Positions 29,709 to 38,666 of a stretch of 38,666 nucleotides of DNA are shown here, in pieces; position 1 is the first letter of the stretch, and every line of letters starts with the position of its first letter. The stretch covers positions 133,501 to 172,166 of the forward strand of contig RPFO01001922.1 in the NCBI GenBank assembly GCA_009746045.1, given 5' to 3'. Origin of the DNA: Mesostigma viride (taxonomy: Eukaryota > Streptophyta > Mesostigmatophyceae > Mesostigmatales > Mesostigmataceae). A program made the position numbers and the translations under genes. Under the pieces are notes generated by a model that had not been told where the DNA came from, did not search any database, and saw only the letters and a program-made list of their open reading frames with translations.

Positions 29709-32700
29709 TTAGATCAAGCAAGGGTCTATGTCATCATACCGAGCACCTAGCTTCTCAAACACAGCTTGAGCTGACATTCTGAAAATTCTAGGAGCAGATT
29801 GCAGACCTTCCACTCCTATGTTGGCTTTCAGAAATGGTTGTGGGATATCCTTAGACCACACCTGAGGTGTGTTGACCACATACACCTTCCCATGCCAAAC
29901 TTGCTCAGCTATTTCAGGTGAGCCTTTCAGAAATGCACGTTTAATGTCAGTGGCTTTGCACACATAATCATCACCTTGATTGATGTGCCCTAGAAAAACA
30001 GACAACAAAATTTTAAGAGAAGTTTGCTGAATGCCAGGTGTATACAGATCTGCCTCTGTCAAATCAGTGGATCCCTTAAACTCAGTCACACAAGGCCTAG
30101 CATGGAAAATGACAGAGCCATCTGCTGCTTGCTTGTGCTTGCACACGAACTTAAGTCTTAGGTGCTTGCTCCCGTTGGGCTTACGCTCTAAGGGAGTGAC
30201 TGGAGGTGTGTGGGTGGGACTACGTGGATCTGGAACCACCCATTCATCCATAGCCTTTCTAAAAGCTTCAACCCACTTAGTGAAACCTTCCTGAGTTTGA
30301 CAGTCCTGGACAATCTGTTCATAGGAGAGGGGAGACATTTTTGCAACATCATACTTTCCCAATCCAAATGCTTTGGGGTGCAGTTTCTGACTGTGCACCA
30401 AATCTGCCACACGTGGCTCGTGCCCAGGTGCATACTTAGGTGCAACAAATTTGACAGTGGCTGGCTGTGTGTCAACCAAAGTCTGGAGTGGTACCTGAAA
30501 ATGATCAAGTGACACCCCACCCAGGCCCTGTACCTCAAGCCTATCACAAGAGATGGTGACACCTGGGTAAGAAATAAATGGATCACCCAACAAAGCATTT
30601 CCTGTGTATCCTTCCAGTACCTGAAAAGGTGTGGGGATACCAAGAATGTTTAAGGTAACCTGACCTTTAACAGTCAAGCTAGCCTGCCCAGAGAAATCAG
30701 CCACCCGTTGCCAAGGGGAAGGCTCTAACTCTAGGTGTGGTACAGCCAATGCACTGATGATGCTAACCTGAGCTTGGGTGTCAACCGCGACTAGAGCTGG
30801 ATTGTTGTCGCTGTGACCTGCCCTACTCACTTTGGCTGACCCTGCAGCAGTGTGAGCTTTGGCTCTATGCGCTGCTTGCAGTATGCGGACCGCTTCTGCT
30901 AGCCCATGTTTGGACACGGTAGGTATGGGTTGAGCTGGTACCGCTGAAGGTGTGCTGTCTTGCTGACCACCTTCTTGGTTAGTGCCCTCGTTGACAGGTG
31001 GTCTAACCTGCTGTGGCTGGCTAGGCTCACTGAGGGTGACCTGGGGTGCACATGTGTTGTGGCTATCACACTCACCAGTGTGTGTTCCAAACAACCACTC
31101 ACTGGGTACTCCAGATATACCAGGCAACTGTACTGAGCTGTCGACCATCAGCTCTTCCTCCTCTGCCACGTCTGACAGTGGAGTGTAATACAATTTAATC
31201 CTGTGAGGTGAGCACTTGTGCACATGCCCAGTGTCATTGTGTTTCACATGCACAGTCTTGCCTGTGCTGGAAAACTTAAGGATAGTGGCTGGGCCTAACC
31301 ATGTCCCAACCTTCCCTAGCCCTGACTCCTTATAGAAGAGAACTGTGTCCCCTTCCTTGAAGGATGGGCGTGGATGCTTGGCATCCTTGGCTGCCAATCT
31401 GCTGGCAGCGTGGGCACGCTGTGCATTGTACACAGCTAGTACCTCAGGTGGGTATATCCCAGCCTGTAACCCATCTGGTGTGATAATACCATAGGGTGTC
31501 TGCAGGAGTGGTCGTCTATTGAGTATCTGGCATATCTTAGTAGCCCACAGTGCCCTATCAGCGTATGACCCACTGTCAGCTAACAGGTTCTCACCTTCTT
31601 TGGCTACCAAGGTTTTGATAGACCTAATTGCCCTCTCAATGATGCCTTGTCTCTCATGATCTTCTAGCCCAGCCAGGTCTATAGCTTCACAGCCCTCTGC
31701 CCCAGCAAGGCAACTAAATTGCTGATCTAACAGCAGTGCTTCTACTGGGTAGTACCTGGCTTGTGCTATTAATATAGCTCTATGCAACTGAGACTTGTCC
31801 ATACCAGGGAGAGGTTCTATTGCTGTGTACCTGGACCATGCGTCCTTTAACGCCAGATAGGGCTGTCCCTTAATATGGAACACATCCCCGACCACTCTGC
31901 CCTTGCACTTAGGTGGTGTAGCTACATGCCACTTGGGTGGTTTAGGTGCATACATTTGGCAGTGCTGACAGTGTTTTCTGATCAGCTGACATGCCTTCCT
32001 GAGTGCCGTACCTCCCAATGCAGCTGCTACCACCTCTGCACATGTCTCATGACCATACAGTAAGTGCAGTTGCAATGCCAGCTCCTCATAACTGATGTTA
32101 CTAAGAGCTTGGGTCATGACCCTGGACACCTTGGGTATCAAGGAGGTGAACCTGGGTTCACTGTCAGAGGTTTCTGTGTAATACTTCAACACTTTGCCAA
32201 CCTTGCTTACAGCCTTGACAGCTGAGCATGAAGGTGGAGAGTGAGAGGTAACAGAGTTAACTTGACATCCTGTCAACATCCTCCCATCCTGTGTCCCTGC
32301 CTGGGCAGTGGAGCTGGATATTGGGTGGTGTAGGGGACACGACTCATCATGACACGTGTGAGGGTGTGAGGACTTACATTTAGGGGGCTGCCACGGCTCC
32401 TTGGTGCACTTGGCGGGGTCCCCGTGAGGCGGTCCCAGGCACTTGTGGCAGAGCACCTCCAGGTGCGGCAGGTGCTCCTTGTGTTTGTGGCACTTGTCCT
32501 TGCTGTGTCCACGACGCCCACAACGCACACATTTCACATCCTTCTTGGGGGTGGAGGACCCAGCCCCAGAAGACTTGTTAGCGTTCCCCCCTGGGGGGGA
32601 TGACCTACCCTTCCCCTTCCCCTGCCCCTTGCCCTTGCCCTTGCCCTTGCCCTTGCCCTTGCCCTTGAGGCTCTTAACAAACTGACTCATAAGAGTCTTC

Positions 32701-34127
32701 ACCTCCCCTAGCGTCACAGGACGCTTGTCCTTGGCCTTCCTGGCCTTACCCTCCTCATCTGATTCCTCCCCCCGTGCCCGCTTGACCGCAGGGGGGGAAG
32801 AGGTAGAGGGGGGAGGGGCTGAGTCCTGACACAGTGGACCCAGGGCTAACTTAACATAATCGAGAGCCTCTTTCATCGACTCCCAATGGGTGGCCAAGCC
32901 TGTGGTGATCATGGCAAAGGTGTTACGATCAAGGTTAAGCTTCTCGAGCAGGGAATGAACAAGCCACTTGTGATCTAGCTTGCTAACCTCGGGGTGGGCC
33001 TTCACTGCAAGTTCCCACTTCTTAATCTCTGCTACATAGTTCTGAGTTTCTACCTTATAGGTTTTCACCCAGTTAAACGCAGAGTACATGTCAACAGTGG
33101 TGGGAGCAGACAACAGGTCATGCAGATCACGCAGAAAATTCTCCCATGGCTCCCTACCCTGTGTATCCTGCCACCTGGGATATCTTTGCTGATATATGGA
33201 TACCAAGTGCTGGATGGAGGGATTGGATTGGTGGAAGAAATCACCCTGCATGAGTGCCCCAAACCAGTTCTTGATATTCAGCTCCTCCCTAGCAAGCTTG
33301 AGAGAGAGAAGAAGCTGAGCACCCTGCTGCCTAGTATACCCCTCTGGCAGCCCCCTCACCATAATCCTGTCAATTGGCCTATGCTCGTTATATACTGGCC
33401 AGTCCTGAGAGGGTGAAGAGGGAGAGGGAGAAGAAGACCTGCCTGGGGATGTAGCAGCATTGGCAGTGTGTGGGATGCTAGGTGAGACCTGTGAGGGCCT
33501 GCTACGCGTGGCTGGTTGCACTGGGGGGTTAGGTGCCTGCACAACATGTGCTGGTGAAGATGACATGTCCATGCCCCCCTGCACACCCTGACTCTGTGCC
33601 TGCCTCTTGCGTGCCCTAGCTGCCTCCCATTGCTCAAAGGTAGGGGTGAGAGAAACATCACTATCCTCACTGCTAGATGAGCTTGTCTGCTGCACGTCCC
33701 CCCCCTGCTGGCTACCTGTCTGTACACGCAACCAAGTGGGGAGATACATACTTGCTTGCTGCATGCACACCCGGTGCAACGTCTGCACCATCTCCACCAT
33801 CGTGGCCAGATTCACCCGGATCTTCTTGCCGCGCAGCAAGGTCTGCAGGGCGGGGAGGAGTGCCTCGCACATCCTCCTGGTCATCGGCTCAATCGAGGGT
33901 TGATCGAGCAAATGATAGATGATCGCACACAACAGGCTGGTGTGTTCAGCCAACCTGTCGTCCAGCCTCTCGCTGGCCACCCCTTGGATACCCTGGGCGC
34001 AGCGCTGGACTGCGCGCCAAAGGGTTGGCTCACGGAGTGAGACGACGTCATCCCCAGGGATGCGTGCCTCGGCTGTCTCCATGGCCACATCCTCCTCCCC
34101 TGGGGGAGATGGATGATCCCTTGCCAC
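29709..34127 (-). pseudogene. Gag-Pol polyprotein (Gag, CCHC, integrase, retropepsin, partial RT)
   Basis: 1,472 codons read from a GTG at 34127; the frame continues upstream, so this is not the true start. Seen: Gag-like helical region about 250-430; Lys-Gly repeats 488-508; zinc knuckle C533-x2-C-x4-H541-x4-C546; integrase H688-x4-H693...C720-x2-C723, then D748, D801, E831; SH3-like segment about 920-980; retropepsin-like DTQA at 1116-1119 with ALLGD at 1178-1182; Copia-type RT about 1285-1472 with DIKRAFLKG (1394-1402) and GLQSAPRIF. The frame ends before the RT YVDD box; the TAA straddles the junction with the minisatellite. Usual Copia order is Gag-PR-IN-RT; here PR follows IN, and no DSGA-type site is seen between knuckle and integrase. 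The D-E spacing is short (x29) and the DNG motif is DQQ. Confidence 0.8.
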
Positions 34128-34209
34128 GGCCTGGGCCGTGGCAGGTCCCTTGCCGGCCCTGCCGGGGGCTTGGGACTGCGATGGGGGTGCCGAAGCACCC
34201 GCCTTCGTG

Positions 34210-35038
34210 GGGGGTGGGTGGTGATGGCGTTGGTGTTGTCGGCTGATGCCGACGGTGCCGACTCAGCGGCGGGTGTGTCGTGGGGAGGCGGCTGGCGCTT
34301 GCCCTCCGCCCGCCTAGGGGTCGCTGCCGCTGTCGCTGTCGCTGCTGCTGTCGCTGTCGCTGTCGCTGTCGCTGCCACCACTGGAGAAGACGGGGCGCCC
34401 ACCGGTGCTGCAGTCTTGGATGCCGCGGCCGGCAAGGTCGCCGCCGACGCCGGGGGCGACACAGTTGCAGCCAGCTGCTGCGACGCAGTCGATGTCGCTG
34501 CCGAACCAGGGGATGCCGTCGCAGGTCCCCAGCCGACTGGCACGACAGGTGGCATCCTTGGCATCTCCTCGGCCGGCCGAGGTGGCTTGGCCACCACCGT
34601 GGCCGCTGCCACCTGGCGAGCCTCCGAATACATGTCGAGAGCCGTTACTCCTTGTCTCACGGCCAAGAAGTACAGCCGGATCAAAATCGCAACCTGAACA
34701 TGCGAAAAACGACAATGGACGTCCTCCGGGAGCTCGGCCGCCACCGCCTGAACCGCGAACTTGGTCAGGACGAAGCCGCCAGGGAGGGTACTCTGCTGGC
34801 GGAGTCGCCAGCCGTCGAAAGGCAGAAAATTTGGTGCATTACGCACCGGGATCTTGAAGGGGAGCTGGCCCCAACCGTCAACATAAACCTCACCTGCGTC
34901 CTGGGACGCAGGGGTCGGGTTCGCGCCGAGGCTCATGCCTGCCAGCGCCCTCCCGACAGAGGTGTTGCCAGACGATGACCTCGTCTGGCCGGAGGTCACC
35001 TCTCTCCTAGGAGAGGGTGAAGCCTCCCCCTCCTCCAT
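34210..35038 (-). pseudogene. N-terminal Gag part of the Copia-like element
   Basis: The first in-frame ATG is at 35038 (minus strand). The product starts acidic and Ser-rich, has a folded-looking segment (residues about 40-120), then a low-complexity Ala/Thr/Pro region encoded partly by a CTGTCG hexamer repeat (34325-34375). The frame runs past 34210 into meaningless sequence. At a run of six G (34209-34214, C on the coding strand) one extra base would join it to the Gag-Pol frame, whose reading is open upstream to this point. It is therefore most likely the true N-terminus of one polyprotein of about 1,775 residues in this truncated form. Confidence 0.65.
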
Positions 35039-35059
35039 AGAGGAGGAATCCTCTTCCAC

Positions 35060-35760
35060 CTGTCGCCCTGGGAGAGAGAGATGCTGGCATATGCTGGCAA
35101 CTAGTGAACAATTTCGCTATGGCGATTAATTAGACGGGCTTAACGGCCTTGGCCGCTCGCGGCGGGAGGGCTGGGAAATTTAATCATTATGTTAGCCGCG
35201 GCGCAAGGAGAGCGGCGGCTCGGAAATTTGGCCTCTATCAAGGCCCAGATGGAGAATGGGGTGGCATCTAGTCCGCGGGGCGCGGGATGGAAAAAGTTAC
35301 ATAAAATAATGCACTACGATTTCGTAGACCTGAGTGACGTATGGAAGATAGCGGCCGCTTCCCCTGAAGGGGAATGAAGCGCAGGAAAATTGAGGCGTCA
35401 ATTGGCCTGCGGGCAGCCGCCCAGTCGCCATGGTTGAATCCTCAAGTCCGGACCGGAGTCGGGGGGACGATAGCCCCCCCAACTTCGCCTTTTGCCATAT
35501 GCAACGCTCGCATACCACAGTGGGAAGGGAAACGAGATGGCTCGACCCCGCTGGGACCTTGCCCGCCTTGCCAAATGAGTTGTGACGGGGGTAGCGGCAG
35601 CATAGGCGGGGGACGAGCTGGCCATGAGAGGGGGGCACGCGCCTACTAACCGACGGCGACATTGCAGCGGGTATCAACCGGAAAATGACAACAACACCGA
35701 ACGTGCGCTGGATGTGAAACGACGTTCCGGATTTGCTGACGAAGGTTCGCAGGAAGGGAA
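35060..35760. other. Non-coding 5' region of the Copia-like element
   Basis: About 700 bp upstream of gag, with no convincing frame. It includes a GGGGGG...CCCCCCC inverted pair near 35461-35486. I could not identify a primer-binding site or LTR border. Confidence 0.45.
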
Positions 35761-35763
35761 GGT

Positions 35764-35932
35764 GGGGAATAGGGCATAAGTCCACTTAGTGCAGCCACCC
35801 CAAAGACCCCTTTAGCACTTGTTAAGGGAGCCTAACAGTGCATGTTGGCTCTATTAAGCTGTACTTTATTTGTAAAAAAACTATTGTTGTCGGTGCAGCC
35901 CAAGGCGTCAGTAGGTTAGCGTTAGAAGTGGA
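35764..35932. repeat. Direct repeat A, about 165 bp
   Basis: From GGGGAATAGGGCATAAGTCC to GCGTTAGAAGTGGAT. Matches repeat B (36359-36523), about 595 bp away in the same orientation. Differences are mainly one-base indels in homopolymers. It may be part of an LTR or a local duplication. Confidence 0.75.
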
Positions 35933-36358
35933 TTAATCCCGAGCTTTTGCTCAACTTACTGCGGTATAGCGGGACTACGGAAGTCTGGGTGCGCGAATAG
36001 AATTGCCCGCGTAAGACTAGGGGAGGAGGGTGCGCGGCTGTGACCGGTAGGGTTCGTTCCGCCTGTGTGGTCTACCGCGCGCGCGGTGAAAGAATTAGAA
36101 AATCTGTACGAATTTGTGAAAACGAAACTTTAATAGCAGTGGCGAATCGGAGAAGTGACGAGGGAACGGTAGGGGCAGACCTGGCCAAGCGCCAGCGCCG
36201 GCTACCTTGGGTTGCAATTCGGTACCAAGCCAAGTGCAGCGCCGCGCCAGCCTAGACGGCCTTGTGGTCTGCATTTAGCAGACTGAGGCATGGCAGCAAA
36301 GGCTCTTTTGGTCCGCCCCCACCCCCTGACTTGCTTTACCAGTTTGTCCAAAGAGCCA
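35933..36358. other. Spacer between direct repeats A and B, nothing recognised
   Basis: About 425 bp without a convincing gene; purine-rich in part. Confidence 0.4.
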
Positions 36359-36523
36359 GGGGAATAGCATAAGTCACTTTAGTGGCAGCCACCCAAAGAC
36401 CCCCTTTAGCACTTGTTAGGCCGCTACAGTGCCATGTCTGGCCTCTATTAAGCTGTTACTTCTTTGTAAAAAACTATTGTTGTCTGGTGCGCCAAAGCGT
36501 CAGTAGTTAGCGTTAGAAGTGGA
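36359..36523. repeat. Direct repeat B, about 165 bp
   Basis: Partner of repeat A. It ends with GTTAGAAGTGGAT exactly where the inverted minisatellite starts, whereas A continues into other sequence after the same motif. Confidence 0.75.
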
Positions 36524-37910
36524 TATGCCACCCGCACGCAGGGGCGAGTGCACACCCGTTCACACACCGCGCACGCAAGGGGCTGCTGCACACACACGAA
36601 CAAACACACCATGCACGCAATTGCCGGGATGCACACACACGTACATCCACCCGCACGCAAGGGGCAACTGCACACACATGTAACACACGCGCACGCTTGG
36701 GGGCGGCTGCAACAACATGCGTACCACCGAGAACGCGCACGCAAGGGGCCGGCTGCACACACATGTCACACAGCGCACGCAAGGGGGCGGCTGCACACAC
36801 ACGTACACACACCATGCACGCAATTGCGGCATGCACACACACGTACATCCACCGCGCACGCAAGGGGCACTGCATACACACATGTCACACAACCGCGCAC
36901 GCTTGGGGCAGCTGCACTCACATGTACACACACCGCGCACGCTTGGGCGGCTGCACACACACGTAATACACCCGCGCACGCAAGGGGCGGCTGACTTACA
37001 TGTACACACACCAGCACGCAAGGGGCGGCTGCACACACACGTACATACACCGCGCACGCAAGGACCGGCTCCACTCACATGTACATCCACCGCGCAACCA
37101 CGGGGCGGCTGCCACACACGTACATACACGCGCACGCAAGGGGCTGCTGCACACACACTTACACACACCGCGCAGCGCTTGGGCGACGGCACTCACATGT
37201 ACATACACGCGCGCACGAAAGGGGTGGCTGCACACACCACGTACATCCACCGCGCACGCAAGGGGCGGCTTGCAACACACACATACATACACCATGCACG
37301 CAAGGGGCGAGTGCAAAAACATGTACATACACCGCGCACGCAAGGGGCAACTGCCCACACATGGACATACACATGCACGCAAGGGGGGCTGCACACACAT
37401 GTACATCCACCGCGCACGCAAGGGGCGAGTGCACACACACGTACACACACCGCGCACGCTTGGGGCGGCTGCACACACGTACCTACACCGGGCACGCAGG
37501 GGCGGCTGCACACACACGTACATCCACCGCGCACGCAAGGGGCAACTGCACACACATGTACACACCCGCGCACGCTTGGGGCAGCTGCACTCACATGTAC
37601 ACACACCGGCACGCAAGGGCCGCGGCTGCACACAAACGTACATCCACCGCGCACAGCAAGGGCAACTGCACACACAGTCACGTACATACACCGGCACGCA
37701 AGGGGCGGCTGCACACACACGTACACACACCGCGCACGCAAGGGGCAACTGCCAACACATGTACACACACCGCGCACGCTGGGGCGGCTGCACACACAAC
37801 GTACCTACACGCGCACGCAAGGGCAACTGCACACACATGTACACACACCGCGCACGCAAGGGGCAACTGCACACACACGTACACACACGCGCACGCTTGG
37901 GCGGCTGCAC
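36524..37910 (-). repeat. 40-bp minisatellite, block 3, inverted (about 34 units)
   Basis: The same unit as blocks 1 and 2 but reverse-complemented (GCACACACACGTACATCCAC, GCGCACGCAAGGGGCGGCT). The period is irregular, with many one-base gains and losses, in contrast to the strict 40-bp period of block 2. Ends at GGCTGCAC before AAGTTAGCTGAG. Confidence 0.95.
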
Positions 37911-37980
37911 AAGTTAGCTGAGATACCTCGAGGCTGACTGTGGCCGGAGCCACACAGGGGAACATACAGTGTGACCGGAG

Positions 37981-38003
37981 TTATTCTGGCGGAGACAGAA
38001 TAA
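37981..38003. other. Inverted repeat, 8-bp arms
   Basis: TTATTCTG (37981-37988) and CAGAATAA (37996-38003) with a 7-nt loop. A second small hairpin GTGGC-CGGA-GCCAC lies just upstream near 37938-37951. Confidence 0.7.
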
Positions 38004-38107
38004 CGGTGCCGAGCGCCGGTTTGTGGCGCGACGCACACACGTGTAACGCAAGTTACGTAGCTAGCAACTAGTCTAGTGGACGTTGTGCGTCAGTAACGTT
38101 GCTCCAA

Positions 38108-38206
38108 GTTCTAGAAGCCTCTAGAACCTGGACACGTGGCGGACAAGTGAGCGTAGTCCAGTTGTCCTAGGGATCTCGTGTGAGTGATGTGTCCACGACA
38201 TATAAT
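38108..38206 (+). promoter_or_regulatory. Promoter-like region: heat-shock-like palindrome, G-box, TATA
   Basis: A near-perfect palindrome at 38108-38127 contains TTCTAGAA and TCTAGAAC, i.e. alternating TTC/GAA blocks as in heat-shock elements. ACACGTGG (G-box core CACGTG) follows at about 38132-38139, and CATATAATG near 38199-38207 could be a TATA box. Some plant Copia LTRs (for example ONSEN) carry heat-shock elements (family knowledge), so this may be the LTR or promoter of a further retroelement extending past the window. Confidence 0.35.
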
Positions 38207-38331
38207 GTGTGCCCACATATGGAGTGAATAATGACAAGGAACGCCCCGATCCTGGCGTTGCTGCAGCCATCATTCTCACACTGAGTCCCAAGTCTCCCGA
38301 CGTACATCTATATATCTAACTTGGATTAGAC

Positions 38332-38665
38332 ATGGCGCCGAAGAACTCGGAAGCTAAGAACAACAATGTCCGTCCCACCCTTCAGCGGGGGAGGGCAGGA
38401 AACGGTCGGGGTCGGCCTCCCGCCTAACCGGGAGCCCCCATTACCACGAGACTGCCTTTCACGGTCTCAGAGGAGATGTCTCCTCGCAGTTCCCCACCCG
38501 CGGGAGCGTGACGAAAATGTCACCTACCGATGGTGGTGGCGGACAACCCTCGCCGGCAGCGTGAAGCTGTCGCTGCGAGGAGTCTGCCCCCAGGGGAAAC
38601 CGGGGCACCGGGACTCGCAACGAGTCGAGGTTGCCCCGCACCTCAATGCCACCCGCCCCAGGGCG
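38332..38665 (+). CDS. Unidentified open frame at the right edge, probably frameshifted
   Basis: An ATG at 38332 begins a basic, Asn/Arg-rich product that stops after 31 codons (TAA 38425-38427). The next frame is open from about 38420 to the window end without a stop. The two might join through one indel near 38415-38425. Residues in the second frame are Arg/Pro-rich and I recognise no domain. It lies about 125 bp downstream of a TATA-like box, so it might be the start of gag or of a gene continuing outside. Low certainty. Confidence 0.2.
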
Positions 38666-38666
38666 A

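Larger units (their letters stand above)
29709..36523 (-). mobile_element. Copia-like LTR retrotransposon, 3' part missing
   Basis: Minus-strand element with Gag, zinc knuckle, integrase, protease-like and RT domains. It is cut inside the RT at 29709, where minisatellite begins; the second half of RT, RNase H and the 3' LTR are absent. The 5' side (35060-36523) has no coding sequence, and LTR ends could not be fixed. It is bounded on the right by inverted minisatellite at 36524. The RT matches Ty1/Copia-type motifs. Confidence 0.8.

Noticed and set aside
21841-29721. Very long open frames on both strands in the repeat region (up to about 1,670 codons)
   Set aside because: They arise from a 40-bp tandem unit almost free of stops in every frame; three frames per strand give the same repeat and no known domain is present.

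Overview
The window looks like nuclear DNA of a eukaryote and consists almost entirely of transposable elements and tandem repeats. I see no confident host protein-coding gene. Evidence for a nuclear eukaryotic origin is a cluster of LINE (non-LTR) retrotransposons, a Copia-like LTR retrotransposon and a 10-kb minisatellite. A photosynthetic host, probably of the green lineage, is suggested only weakly, by a plastid-type serine tRNA remnant, plant-like MSA palindromes and a telomere-like heptamer. The species cannot be named from this sequence.

Layout. (1) Positions 1-13,838 are a nested cluster of LINEs of the restriction-enzyme-like-endonuclease (RLE) type. Copy 1 (+, entering from the left edge) has three single-base frameshifts. 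Eight identical 231-bp monomers (4012-5859) lead directly into copy 2 (+), the best preserved element. Its protein carries a PHD finger, a RING-H2 finger, two further zinc fingers, a reverse transcriptase and a C-terminal CCHC plus PD-(D/E)XK-type endonuclease. Copy 3 (-, 5'-truncated) is almost identical to copy 1. Copy 4 (+) is a 148-bp 3' stub. All tails run into TA-rich microsatellite. (2) Positions 13,839-19,000 are lower-GC DNA without a recognisable gene. They hold short palindromes, a perfect 11-bp hairpin, several CCAACGGCCGTTGG palindromes inside local tandem repeats, a (CCCTACA)n tract and a tRNA-Ser-like remnant lacking its anticodon arm. (3) Positions 19,008-29,708 are a GT-rich tract and then a 40-bp minisatellite with higher-order structure, interrupted at 19,899-21,913 by two related inserted units. 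(4) Positions 29,709-36,523 are a Copia-like retrotransposon on the minus strand, cut off inside the reverse transcriptase where it meets the minisatellite. Its domain order, Gag - integrase - aspartic protease - RT, is unusual. (5) Positions 36,524-37,910 are the same minisatellite in the opposite orientation. (6) Positions 37,911-38,666 hold promoter-like sequence (hairpins, heat-shock-like palindrome, G-box, TATA) and the start of an unidentified open frame.

How the parts relate. The LINE protein would bind and nick target DNA through its RLE domain and zinc fingers and reverse-transcribe its own RNA there. PHD and RING fingers suggest contact with chromatin or the ubiquitin system. The 231-bp monomers sit where a promoter array would sit. 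Four frameshifts in otherwise good reading frames each fall at a G or C homopolymer and each look like one missing base, so assembly error has to be considered before calling these elements dead.
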